Assembly (NCBI GenBank): GCA_002365025.1
Contig: DEYX01000073.1
Coordinates: 1 to 48,467, forward strand
Origin: Hungatella sp. UBA3147
GTDB taxonomy: Bacteria; Bacillota; Clostridia; Lachnospirales; Lachnospiraceae
DNA: 48,467 bases
Direction of reading: 5' to 3'
The notes under the pieces are model-generated. The model saw only the letters and a list, made by a program, of their open reading frames with translations, did not search any database and was not told the DNA's origin. A program made the position numbers and the translations under genes. Positions within the stretch are counted from its first letter, which is position 1, and every line of letters begins with the position of its first letter. Below, piece after piece: positions 17,484 through 25,549 of the stretch.

Positions 17484-17576
17484 TTATTTATTTTTATTTC
17501 TAACGCCTTTGAAAATTGTATAACCTGCAATTACAAAGAATATAATCGTAACAATTGTGCTGACGCTTCCATACAT
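17484..17576 (-). CDS. 30-residue single-pass membrane microprotein
   Basis: ATG at 17576, stop TAA at 17484, with RBS AAGGAGTG seven bases upstream. The product starts MYGSVSTIVTIIFFVIAGYT and ends FKGVRNKNK: a short polar N-terminus, one hydrophobic helix (residues about 7-22) and a basic tail, a classic Nout-Cin topology. It lies between the sheath and tube genes in the same direction. No family is recognised. The good RBS, clean topology and position argue that it is a real gene. It may anchor the machine to the membrane or help recruit it; this is inference. Confidence 0.6.
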   Translation of the reverse strand: MYGSVSTIVTIIFFVIAGYTIFKGVRNKNK

Positions 17577-17626
17577 GACTGTTCACTCCTTACGAATCAT
17601 TGTTTACGGACAATCCCTGGTATTAA

Positions 17627-19795
17627 TTACGCAGTCTGTCCTTTTCTTGTCAGTTCCACCTTAAGATTTCTGGTTGTGTTGCTGAAAGTAAGCTGTATGT
17701 TGCAGATACCGTTCTTCTCATCAATGCTGAAATCCAGCTCATCGCCATCCTGGAGCAGAGAATTTACATACTGTCGGTTGGCATCCCATTTGCTCTTCTG
17801 GCTGCTTGGATTGTTGCTGAAAAACTGCAATATCTTATCCTGTTTAAAATCTCCGCTGTAAAATCTGAGCATTCTCTCAATATAAGTAACGAGAAGGGTT
17901 TTATAGATGGGTTCATATTCTGTCCCATTGCTTAATAAATTTCTGGCTTTATAAACCATGACATTCTTAATTTCCCTGCCTTTATGCTGAGCATTATCTG
18001 AGGTGAAAACAAATCCAAAACCTGTATTGTTAATGGAATTTTTAATTGCATTGGTAAATCCGGATATCTCCTTTGTCATACTGGTTGTGACTAAAAGAGC
18101 ATTGTCTCCTGCCTCTATGTCATAGCGGACTCCAGGGTATTCCATGGTCGTATTAGGAAATCTCTGCTTTAAATATTCCGGACACTGCCATGCTGCGGCA
18201 ATACCTGCAGCCCCGTATGCAGCCCCTACATATACCCCCTCGATCCACATCTTCATAATGTCCTCTTTCTCCTCGGAAAGAGTCACATTACCATTTTCAT
18301 TAATGACCATTCGCTTATCCAGGATAAGTCCTGACTTATCCTTTGGTATGATGGTAACATTGGGAATGCAGGGAACTACAAATTCACTGTAATCTCTCTT
18401 CATAAGAGGAGTGCATTTATCCTTAAAAATACCAATGCCTTCCGTTGCTACATAATTAAACGTACTTTCTTCTCCGGTGGAAAAACTGAAAAAGGTTGTA
18501 ATCTTATAGGGATTAATGGCATTCATCAATATAGCAAGATTTTCCATGGTATTGGTTCCTGGTTTTTTAACCTTCTGATTTCCTGCAAACCGCATCCTTT
18601 GAAGCTTACCATCTCCAGACTGATTCAGTTCAACATCCGGGACAATCCCAAACCAGAGTGTATTCTCAAATTCATTCTTATCATTTGTCGTGTTTAAATA
18701 AGTGATAAGTCTTGGCAAATTGCTGGATTTTATCATCATTTCCAAAGGAGTGTTCGTGATTAAGAGCCTTGGCTGCATTCCTTTCTCTTTTACCTGGTAC
18801 TGGTCAAAGAACGCCTTTACACCCAGAATCTTCTCAATCAATGGTTTTACTGCTTTTACAAAATCATCTTTGCTTTTTTTATAAAATTCAAGATAAGTAT
18901 TGTAATTATGTACTTCTACCTCCCGGTCAACGGAGCTTTCCACCGTAGAAGAAAGGGGGCAGAAAGTCCTGACCACCAGTTCTCTGACATAGTCAGACCT
19001 GTTTTCATTAAGGGCATCGTAATCATCCCGGAATGTCTGAATCAAGCTTGTATTGATGTGGTCATCCACGATTGCAAGCTGGGTTCCTTCTTCCTGCTTC
19101 ATTTCCAGGATTTTCAGCTCACCGTCATCTCCCATGCTTAATAGCCCTGCTTTAAATTCCTGACCTCTTTGTGCCGTTTCCCCACTTCCTAAAAGCAGGC
19201 GGGTTTTGATATCCTCAATTGCAAGAGGAAGCATAGCCAGTACATTGTTGTAATTGTGGCTTGCCTGTTCAAACTGGTAATTCAGCTTGTCTCCCAGATC
19301 AAGACGCTTGGGATCTTCCTCATCTAACCCCATGTAATTCCCATATGTATATTGGATCTCTCTACGCACCTGGCGGATATCCTCCATTATCTTTTTGGGA
19401 GAGATCATCTCTAAAACATTACTGAATTTAAAATCCACATTTGCTACTCCCAAGGAACCTCTTGCATCCTGCAGCGTAATGAGCATGTTGAGTAAATCGT
19501 TCATTTCATTAAGCGGTATTTCTGTAATGCAGTTATCCGGTATATTCTCCGGTTTGATCAGATTGTACTGAATGTTACCGGTATTCGCATCGCACCAGGA
19601 ATAAACAACTGGGGCAAATTTCTCCAAAAAATCCTCAAAACTTTCTACCAGAAGCGTTTCATTAATTTCCTTAATCTTGTCATCATCAAGGCTTGTCTTC
19701 CCTCTTACATCCCCAATCAGGGTCAGAAGATTCAGCTTTTCAGGATTCATTTCGGAAAACAGAATAGTCCGGTTGGTTTGTGTAATAGTTTCCAT
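17627..19795 (-). CDS. Contractile sheath-like protein (TssB+TssC-like)
   Basis: 722 residues from the ATG at 19795 (METITQTNRTILFS), which has GAGGGAG about 10 bases upstream; a GTG 24 bp earlier is in frame but less well placed. Residues about 20-70 (LLTLIGDVRGK, then FEDFLEKFAPVVYSW) resemble the start of TssB/VipA. Residues about 290-720 resemble TssC/VipB, with conserved-looking blocks LLITNTPLEMMI, FFSFSTGEEST, WIEGVYVGAAYGAAGIAAAW and a C-terminal beta segment. This suggests a single-chain fusion of the two sheath subunits, unlike canonical T6SS, where they are separate genes. It lies between the VWA gene and the tube genes. The sheath assignment rests on pattern and context. Confidence 0.6.
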   Translation of the reverse strand: METITQTNRTILFSEMNPEKLNLLTLIGDVRGKTSLDDDKIKEINETLLVESFEDFLEKFAPVVYSWCDANTGNIQYNLIKPENIPDNCITEIPLNEMNDLLNMLITLQDARGSLGVANVDFKFSNVLEMISPKKIMEDIRQVRREIQYTYGNYMGLDEEDPKRLDLGDKLNYQFEQASHNYNNVLAMLPLAIEDIKTRLLLGSGETAQRGQEFKAGLLSMGDDGELKILEMKQEEGTQLAIVDDHINTSLIQTFRDDYDALNENRSDYVRELVVRTFCPLSSTVESSVDREVEVHNYNTYLEFYKKSKDDFVKAVKPLIEKILGVKAFFDQYQVKEKGMQPRLLITNTPLEMMIKSSNLPRLITYLNTTNDKNEFENTLWFGIVPDVELNQSGDGKLQRMRFAGNQKVKKPGTNTMENLAILMNAINPYKITTFFSFSTGEESTFNYVATEGIGIFKDKCTPLMKRDYSEFVVPCIPNVTIIPKDKSGLILDKRMVINENGNVTLSEEKEDIMKMWIEGVYVGAAYGAAGIAAAWQCPEYLKQRFPNTTMEYPGVRYDIEAGDNALLVTTSMTKEISGFTNAIKNSINNTGFGFVFTSDNAQHKGREIKNVMVYKARNLLSNGTEYEPIYKTLLVTYIERMLRFYSGDFKQDKILQFFSNNPSSQKSKWDANRQYVNSLLQDGDELDFSIDEKNGICNIQLTFSNTTRNLKVELTRKGQTA

Positions 19796-19901
19796 ACGCT
19801 TTTGCTCCCTCTTTCTCACTTTTATTCAATCGTTTCCATCAGCTGTCACTAACAGAAAACGCGAACATCACAATCCTTATAGCAGGCAGTTTCAGCCCTA
19901 T

Positions 19902-21923
19902 TTATTGAATCATAGAAATATAGTGAACCTCCAGATCATAAGCTCCATCCGGAGATGTAATGGATATGATATCGCCAAAGCTTACGCTGTACTGTATCTT
20001 TCTGCACACAATAGAACTTCCGATCATTAGGGAAGACTCCGATGAATGATATAAAATCATCCGCCTGTCTTCATCCGCTATGAGAAATATGTGGTCCAGT
20101 CCCAGGGCTGCGGAAGCGCCTGGATATTCTTTCATTAAATCTCCAAGGCTCACCCGGTTATCCTTGATCTTATACATAGGGAATGTAAGGGGAGGTATCT
20201 CATCTTCTCCCTCCGGCTGCTCCATAAAATAGGCATCCATCTTACCCTGGAATCGGTTCTGAGCTTTCTTTTCCGTTATCATTTCCAGTTCAGGCTTTGG
20301 TTTATGGAACAATCTCCAAAGGGCAGCGCCTGCGGCTGCCATAAGAAGTACGACGATCCACCAGTATGCCTTCCACAATGGAATCACCTCTAAGGAATAG
20401 GTATAGGAAACTGCCGCCTCTCCATCGGATATCTTAAGTATCAGATTTCGAATCCCTGCTTTTAATGGTTTAATTGTGAGGATTCCATTATTCAGACTGA
20501 CCTCTGCCAGATCGCCGGCATCCTGTTCCAAAGTATAAAAAATACTGTCTCCATCAGAATCAGTAAAATATTCCTTAAGCACCAACTGCTTTTCCCCGGT
20601 TAAAGGATTGAAATGAACGTTCTTGGGAAGTTCTCCTGTAGGAGGCGTGTTAATCACCTGAATTCTTGCCGTATTAAAGATGCAGGATTCCATCCTGTCA
20701 TCCAAACGGGCTTCTATGTAATAAGTCCCTGACTGAGACAAAACCATTTCTCCTGTAAGAATCCCTTCCTTGACGGCTGTTTCAATATCCCTTCTGCCGC
20801 TTTCCGATTGCCCGTCCGGGTATATTACCACTTTAGGTGTGAAGTTTGTATAAAAGGCTTCGTCCCTGATTACGGACCCGCTTTTATCCTTAAAATAGAT
20901 TTTATAAGGCAGCGGCTTGTTTCTGGCAATTGCTGTTTCTATTTCCATAACAGGGATCAAATCCCTGTAGCTGATCAAATAAATCTTCAGTTCCTGGTTC
21001 TTTTTTGTATTGGTCTGTATGGTCATTTCGCTGATATCTCTTTTTATATCCAATACCTTTGCCACAGAATAGTGAACCAGATTGACCGGTTTTATCTGCT
21101 GCTCTCCGTAAACGACCGTAGTATCTCCAATTTGCTGTGGTGATATCATCAGGACATCCATCTCATCTAAATGGGAATCATCTAACTTAATTCGCAGACT
21201 CTGGCTGCCTTCCCCATAAATGCCCCCTGCGATTTCCTGAATACGGTAAGCCATGTTGTCATGAAATATCCCGTACAGTACTTCGATCAAGGTTTCCGGC
21301 TTTTCAACCGTATAATTTTGTCCGCCTGTCTGGCTGGAAATTTCCTTCAGAATCTCTTTGCTGCCGTCGTATTTGCCAAATGCCACCGTATAAAGCGGTA
21401 TACTCCGGGACTGACATGCCTCTACCGTGTTTCTCAGGTCCTGATCAGAAGTTGCTTTGGTTCTTCCGGCCCGGGAGCCTTTTAAATCCGTTTCGCCATC
21501 CGAGATCAAAACAATGATGCACTTTCGTCCGTTTTCCTGTCCTGTCAGGCCATATGCATAGTTTAATCCTAAGCCAATGTCCGTATTGCCCGAATATCCG
21601 GCAGAATCCATCAGATTTTTTAATGAATCCCTCTCTTCCTGAGTCCTCACAGAAACAGGAGCAGCAGACGACATAATGTGATCATTATATGCCACAAACC
21701 CAATTCGGATATCAGCACTATGGACTGTATCTATAAACGCTTTTACCATACCGATGGCAGTGTAGTCCGGGTCATTGGCAGCCATGGAACCGCTATAGTC
21801 CATGACAAACATGACATCCAGACCGTTTTTCCCACTTGCTATTTCCTCCCCGGATGCACAAAACGAGGCGGAAATAAAAACAAGACAACTTAATAAAAAT
21901 GAAACCGCCTTTAACCTTTTCAT
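19902..21923 (-). CDS. Secreted/membrane VWA-domain protein with cytosolic C-terminal domain
   Basis: 673 residues. Signal peptide at 1-23 (FLLSCLVFISASFCA). Then a VWA domain at about 33-220 with an intact MIDAS motif DYSGSM (D42, S44, S46) and TDIGLGL and SDGE motifs. A central beta-rich, Ig/cadherin-like region follows (about 430-510, YFTDSDGDSIFYTL). A transmembrane helix lies at about 515-537 (WWIVVLLMAAAGAALW), then a 130-residue cytosolic domain of predicted strands (SLMIGSSIV, YSVSFGDIISIT), possibly FHA-like. The topology would let an outside ligand be sensed and relayed inside. It is the first CIS gene after agrB. Role as membrane platform or trigger of the machine is inference. Confidence 0.75.
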   Translation of the reverse strand: MKRLKAVSFLLSCLVFISASFCASGEEIASGKNGLDVMFVMDYSGSMAANDPDYTAIGMVKAFIDTVHSADIRIGFVAYNDHIMSSAAPVSVRTQEERDSLKNLMDSAGYSGNTDIGLGLNYAYGLTGQENGRKCIIVLISDGETDLKGSRAGRTKATSDQDLRNTVEACQSRSIPLYTVAFGKYDGSKEILKEISSQTGGQNYTVEKPETLIEVLYGIFHDNMAYRIQEIAGGIYGEGSQSLRIKLDDSHLDEMDVLMISPQQIGDTTVVYGEQQIKPVNLVHYSVAKVLDIKRDISEMTIQTNTKKNQELKIYLISYRDLIPVMEIETAIARNKPLPYKIYFKDKSGSVIRDEAFYTNFTPKVVIYPDGQSESGRRDIETAVKEGILTGEMVLSQSGTYYIEARLDDRMESCIFNTARIQVINTPPTGELPKNVHFNPLTGEKQLVLKEYFTDSDGDSIFYTLEQDAGDLAEVSLNNGILTIKPLKAGIRNLILKISDGEAAVSYTYSLEVIPLWKAYWWIVVLLMAAAGAALWRLFHKPKPELEMITEKKAQNRFQGKMDAYFMEQPEGEDEIPPLTFPMYKIKDNRVSLGDLMKEYPGASAALGLDHIFLIADEDRRMILYHSSESSLMIGSSIVCRKIQYSVSFGDIISITSPDGAYDLEVHYISMIQ

Positions 21924-22030
21924 AAATTCTTACGCACCTTTATCTTATGGTTTTTTCTTATTTGTCTTATTCTCAGATTTTTATTCCGTGTAATGCTGTT
22001 AATACGATGAATCTGTTCATAAAGCAGAAT

Positions 22031-22603
22031 TCATACCACACTTTTATTTTTCCACTTTCCTAAAATCATAAGTATGTACACAACATCCACTGTCAAAGCA
22101 ATCAAAAAGGAATACCTTGAGAATGATAAGAGTACTGTTGCCAAATAAGCGATCAGAATGATATTAAGAAACTGCCTTAGCTTTCTTTTGAAATAGGCAT
22201 CCTCTTCTTCATACACTTCTCTGTTTTTATCGTTCACAGGTTTTGTCAGCCAAAAGGCTATCAATCCACCCCCCATCATGATTCCCGAAACCGTCAGCGG
22301 TACATTCATGTACTTTACAAGCAGCATGGTTCCTGTCGTAACGGCAAACGAAAACAAAAAGCAGTGACTGAATTTATCCAAATGCAGTCCTCCTGCATAG
22401 GAACGCAAAATACAAAATATAAAAAAGAATACAACTACTTCCAGCTTCATATTAAGACAAAGCGCAATCGCAATATTTGCCAGAATCCCTACCATCATTT
22501 CCAATGCCACCTGTGCTGCATATTCGTAGGTTTCAAATGATGCTGATGGTAAGCTATCTTTTTTATATGCGTACCTTGCCAACATGAGTTCAAACTTTTT
22601 CAC
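22031..22603 (-). CDS. agrB: AgrB-like cyclic-peptide processing protease/exporter
   Basis: 190 residues from a GTG at 22603, four bases from the agrD stop, so the two are coupled. It is a polytopic membrane protein. Catalytic residues of the AgrB cysteine endopeptidase family are visible in RSYAGGLHLDKFSHC (H74 and C81). It would trim the AgrD precursor, form the thiolactone ring and help export it. It ends about 107 bp before the VWA gene of the CIS with no visible terminator between them. Confidence 0.9.
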   Translation of the reverse strand: MKKFELMLARYAYKKDSLPSASFETYEYAAQVALEMMVGILANIAIALCLNMKLEVVVFFFIFCILRSYAGGLHLDKFSHCFLFSFAVTTGTMLLVKYMNVPLTVSGIMMGGGLIAFWLTKPVNDKNREVYEEEDAYFKRKLRQFLNIILIAYLATVLLSFSRYSFLIALTVDVVYILMILGKWKNKSVV

Positions 22604-22606
22604 CGA

Positions 22607-22756
22607 TTAAAACCTCTTAAACTTTCTTACATCTTCTGTCATCTTTGGCTGGTGAGATATCCAGCAGCAGCGAGCATTAGCGCTATAAAGAATTACCGAC
22701 AAAATCAAAAAATTAAACACCGAATGATTCACCTTAATCTTTTTCATATTTCCCAT
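22607..22756 (-). CDS. agrD: AgrD-like autoinducer peptide precursor
   Basis: 49 residues from the ATG at 22756 with RBS AGGAGAGG. Layout is typical of AgrD: an amphipathic N-terminal leader (MGNMKKIKVNHSVFNFLILS), a central signal region SANARCCWISH and an acidic C-terminal tail QPKMTEDVRKFKRF. One of the adjacent Cys residues (positions 30-31) would form the thiolactone with the C-terminal residue released by AgrB. The QPKM tail is common in Lachnospiraceae AgrD peptides. It lies between the agrDB promoter and agrB. Confidence 0.85.
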   Translation of the reverse strand: MGNMKKIKVNHSVFNFLILSVILYSANARCCWISHQPKMTEDVRKFKRF

Positions 22757-22785
22757 AATATCGCCTCTCCTATGCTTTTTTTTAC

Positions 22786-22847
22786 AATATACTACATATT
22801 TTGCAATTTTCCCCCATCATGTAATTATTAACGGTTTATATGTAATT
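22786..22847 (-). promoter_or_regulatory. agrDB promoter with probable AgrA direct-repeat site
   Basis: On the minus strand a -10 TATATT (22786-22791) has a poor -35 17 bp away (about 22809-22814). Directly upstream are two copies of AATTACAT (22840-22847 and 22819-22826) whose starts are 21 bp apart, two helical turns, as in LytTR-type AgrA sites. Between them, at 22827-22835, ACCGTTAAT matches a LytTR half-site consensus. A weak -35 plus repeats fits an activator-dependent promoter. Confidence 0.5.
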
Positions 22848-22902
22848 TTGAGTATTATTTATTAGAATTATGATGTACATAAAAAGATCCCCATGCACTC
22901 AA

Positions 22903-22946
22903 TAAAAAAAGACAAAATGACATCAGCTCCGATGTCATTTTGTCTT
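22903..22946 (-). terminator. Strong terminator after agrC
   Basis: A perfect 17-bp stem (arms 22907-22923 and 22930-22946, loop of 6) is followed on the minus strand by a run of seven T. It ends the agrA-agrC transcript and separates it from agrD-agrB. Confidence 0.92.
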
Positions 22947-22976
22947 TCATACAATTGTTCTTTTTATTAAAAATAA

Positions 22977-24278
22977 CTATATATCATCATATAATATGGT
23001 TTCCAGTGAAAATATATCTCCTTCCCAATCCAGTTCGACTTGCCCGTGGTACCTTTTTGCAATTTTCTTCATCGAATAAATTCCCCATCCATGAAAAGCC
23101 TCTTCTTTCCGGCTCACCAGTCTGTGTCCCTTATTATGCTCTATTTTCCCCTGATAACGGTTTCTTACAAAAATATACAAATTTCCTTTTTCATGCGTAA
23201 TCTCTATCCAGATCTCCCGCTTGCCCTTTTCTACATATTCAGAGGCTTCTACTGCATTATCGAAGGCATTTCCAAGCAATACCCCAAGATCTTCATCTTT
23301 TATCTTCATACTCCCAGGCACTTCCAGTTTTGTATGTAAAAGTATTTCCTTTTTACATGTTTTTTCCCATACATGGTTTACCATGGCATCAATAATTAAA
23401 TTTCCTGTTTTTGACTCCACTCGTCCTATACTGGTTGATTGGCCTATTAAACTATCTAAAGTTGTTAATAATTTTTCATTTTGTCCGGATTTCGCAAGCT
23501 CTTGTAAATAGATTAACCGCTGTTTCATATCGTGCTTCATTTCCTGTATTTCTGCCGATGCCGCTTCCTCCAAATCATGCTGTCTTCCATAGTATTCCAG
23601 TTGCTTTACATACATATGGGCATTTCTCTTCACCTGAATCGTTTCCACTAATCTTAAATAAATAGGATACATGGATAGATTCATAATCGTTAATATGAGT
23701 GCTGCCATAAGCAGCCAGCCAAAGGAATCCGTTACTTTTCTATCTGACGTTTCTACCAGCATATAAAGTACGGGATAAAGGAGCAGCCCGGATATCAAAA
23801 ATATAGTTAAATAGGCACCTCCGCCATAGGGTACCCTCCCGCCTCCATGACGGTTCATGAACCAGCGGATTCCCATCACTATTAAGAACAGTAAAAGCTT
23901 TGCAAAAATAGAGTTAATCATGAATGACGGATTTTGTCCATTATTCAAATACACATAGGCAGCATCCCCAATTCCTTCTAAAAGCATCCACATCATGACG
24001 AATGTTATAGGAAATGTAAACCGCTTCCACAATATCCCTTCATAAGAAGTAATACCAACTGACAATATTGTCATTAATGTCAGTATCAGGTTTATTACGG
24101 GATGGAAATATATCACTTCCGTATTAATACAAAACTGCCATAGAAAAAAAAGAGCCCAGCCGACCAGCCCCACATATCGGTTCTCCTTTACAAGAAAAAT
24201 ATCCAGATACACTTTCAGTAAAAGCGTAGAATACAACGACATGCTAATGCTTGTGAATATCATTTTAACTGAATTCAT
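22977..24278 (-). CDS. agrC: AgrC-like sensor histidine kinase
   Basis: 433 residues. The N-terminal 215 form about six membrane helices. The H-box is EIQEMKHDMKQRL near residue 243, then a GHKL ATPase domain with the N-box LLGNAFDNAVEA and G-box HGWGIYSMKKIAKRY. This is the AgrC/ComD class (HATPase_c_5). It would sense the mature AgrD peptide and phosphorylate the response regulator. It starts right after the agrA stop with RBS AGAGGT, so the two are co-transcribed. Confidence 0.92.
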   Translation of the reverse strand: MNSVKMIFTSISMSLYSTLLLKVYLDIFLVKENRYVGLVGWALFFLWQFCINTEVIYFHPVINLILTLMTILSVGITSYEGILWKRFTFPITFVMMWMLLEGIGDAAYVYLNNGQNPSFMINSIFAKLLLFLIVMGIRWFMNRHGGGRVPYGGGAYLTIFLISGLLLYPVLYMLVETSDRKVTDSFGWLLMAALILTIMNLSMYPIYLRLVETIQVKRNAHMYVKQLEYYGRQHDLEEAASAEIQEMKHDMKQRLIYLQELAKSGQNEKLLTTLDSLIGQSTSIGRVESKTGNLIIDAMVNHVWEKTCKKEILLHTKLEVPGSMKIKDEDLGVLLGNAFDNAVEASEYVEKGKREIWIEITHEKGNLYIFVRNRYQGKIEHNKGHRLVSRKEEAFHGWGIYSMKKIAKRYHGQVELDWEGDIFSLETILYDDI

Positions 24279-24281
24279 TTT

Positions 24282-25001
24282 TTACCTCTTTTTAAACTGC
24301 CTCAATTTTTCATCCACGGCCTTTTTATACGCCCTGCTTAACGGTAAAATGATTCCTTTCGGCATTTCCACCTCTTCATACCCCATACGGATAACATGCT
24401 GGTAATTTACAAGATAAGACTTATGTATCCTTAAGAATTTCCCCTTACTTTGATCCAGACTTTTTTCTATCTCATTTAACGCTCTATATTCTTTTAAGAA
24501 GCCATCATGCAAAGCAATTTCCGCCACTCGAAGCTTGCTTTCAAAATACAAAATATCACGTATTGCCACTTTATAATCCGACTTCATATATCGGAATCGG
24601 TAATATGAATCCTGCGCTTCCACAATCCCTAAAATATAATAAAAAGTTTCTTCAAATTCATTCTTTTTTATTGGTTTAGTAAGAAAACCAATTGGAGCGA
24701 CCCGGAAGGTTTCTTTCATGTATCCATCATGTGATGTCACATACACCATCTGTACCATACGATCTATTTCACGTATTTTATATGCCGCTTCCAGACCATT
24801 CATATATTTCATCCGTACATCCAAATAGATTATATCAAACCGTTTTCCATCAGTTACCGCCTTAACCAGATCGCTCCCATCTTCATAACATTCCACTTCT
24901 ACTTGAATTCCGGCATCTTTCCCAAGTTCTAACAAATATTTTTCCAACCTTCTCAGCAAGTAAAGCTCATCATCACAAACAGCTATCTCTATCACAATCA
25001 T
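24282..25001 (-). CDS. agrA: AgrA-like LytTR response regulator
   Basis: 239 residues from the ATG at 25001 (MIVIEIAVCDDE). A GTG at 24995 is also possible because AGGGG lies close upstream. Receiver domain at 1-120 with acidic pair D10/D11, phospho-acceptor D61 in IIYLDVRM and a Lys in LTKPI. The LytTR DNA-binding domain spans about 135-239 (RDILYFES, GKFLRIHKSYLVNYQHV). It would activate agrDB and possibly genes downstream. In S. aureus the order is agrBDCA; here the regulator pair comes first and has its own promoter and terminator. Confidence 0.92.
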   Translation of the reverse strand: MIVIEIAVCDDELYLLRRLEKYLLELGKDAGIQVEVECYEDGSDLVKAVTDGKRFDIIYLDVRMKYMNGLEAAYKIREIDRMVQMVYVTSHDGYMKETFRVAPIGFLTKPIKKNEFEETFYYILGIVEAQDSYYRFRYMKSDYKVAIRDILYFESKLRVAEIALHDGFLKEYRALNEIEKSLDQSKGKFLRIHKSYLVNYQHVIRMGYEEVEMPKGIILPLSRAYKKAVDEKLRQFKKR

Positions 25002-25188
25002 TTTCCCCTGTAAAAACTCAAACTTTCCTGCCCTGCCGGACATTATCTCTATCCAGATACATAGCCACTCATAACATATAAAAATCGGAATAAAACGTAT
25101 TTCCAAAAATCATTTCAGCATATCTTGCTATTTTAAATATCGGCATAATTGCGAATTTCCATAAATTTCCAGTCATTTCGATAATACC

Positions 25189-25217
25189 ATTATAGATTTA
25201 ACAAAATACCATGTCAA
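25189..25217 (-). promoter_or_regulatory. Perfect sigma-A promoter for agrA-agrC
   Basis: Minus strand: -35 TTGACA (25212-25217), 17-bp spacer, -10 TATAAT (25189-25194). Both hexamers match the sigma-A consensus exactly. The start site would be near 25182, giving a leader of about 180 nt before agrA, in which I see no further element. Confidence 0.9.
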
Positions 25218-25419
25218 TACGTATTCGATTTTAGCAATATTAGTTTTTTTCTATAACAATATATGCCTGCCGGTATCGGATCCGAGTTTTTCCAAAGAAA
25301 CGCTTTAAAGTATCTCCTTGCGGATGGACACCCCTTGCCTTTGGCTATATCCATCCCACTACCGGGCGGATTCGTGACTTACCTCCTTTCGAACGTGTGC
25401 CCGCCGAGCGCACAAATTT
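25218..25419. other. Unexplained intergenic region with potential RNA structure
   Basis: No gene is convincing on either strand. On the plus strand there are stems: GGATGGA/TCCATCC enclosing about 21 nt, a 6-bp stem-loop of GTGTGC with GCGCAC, and CCAAAG/CTTTGG pairing. They run straight into a rho-independent terminator. The minus strand encodes only short peptides. It could be a small RNA or a decayed mobile-element end. Confidence 0.35.
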
Positions 25420-25463
25420 ACAGGGACCGTATAACTAATGCGAGTTATACAGTCCCTGTTTTT
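25420..25463 (+). terminator. Long hairpin with T-tract
   Basis: Arms of 17 bases (25420-25436 and 25443-25459) pair with a single mismatch around loop AATGCG, then TTTTT on the plus strand. On the minus strand the same hairpin lies after the aldolase gene and may end that operon, although the U-tract there is weak. No plus-strand gene precedes it. Confidence 0.7.
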
Positions 25464-25549
25464 AGACTATCTTATTTTCCGACAGCCCCCCTTTTTTTTA
25501 CACACTGACGTAGAATCTATTCTAATAATATACCACCTTTTTCAAATCT

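Noticed and set aside
1..21923. Prophage or R-type tailocin
   Set aside because: No capsid, portal, terminase, tail fibre, holin or lysin seen; FHA, PP2C-like, VWA and lipase-PAAR genes fit a type VI-like system. Genes left of the window could still change this.
25260..25420. SRP RNA, RNase P RNA, tmRNA or 6S RNA
   Set aside because: None of the conserved core sequences of these RNAs that I can recall are present.
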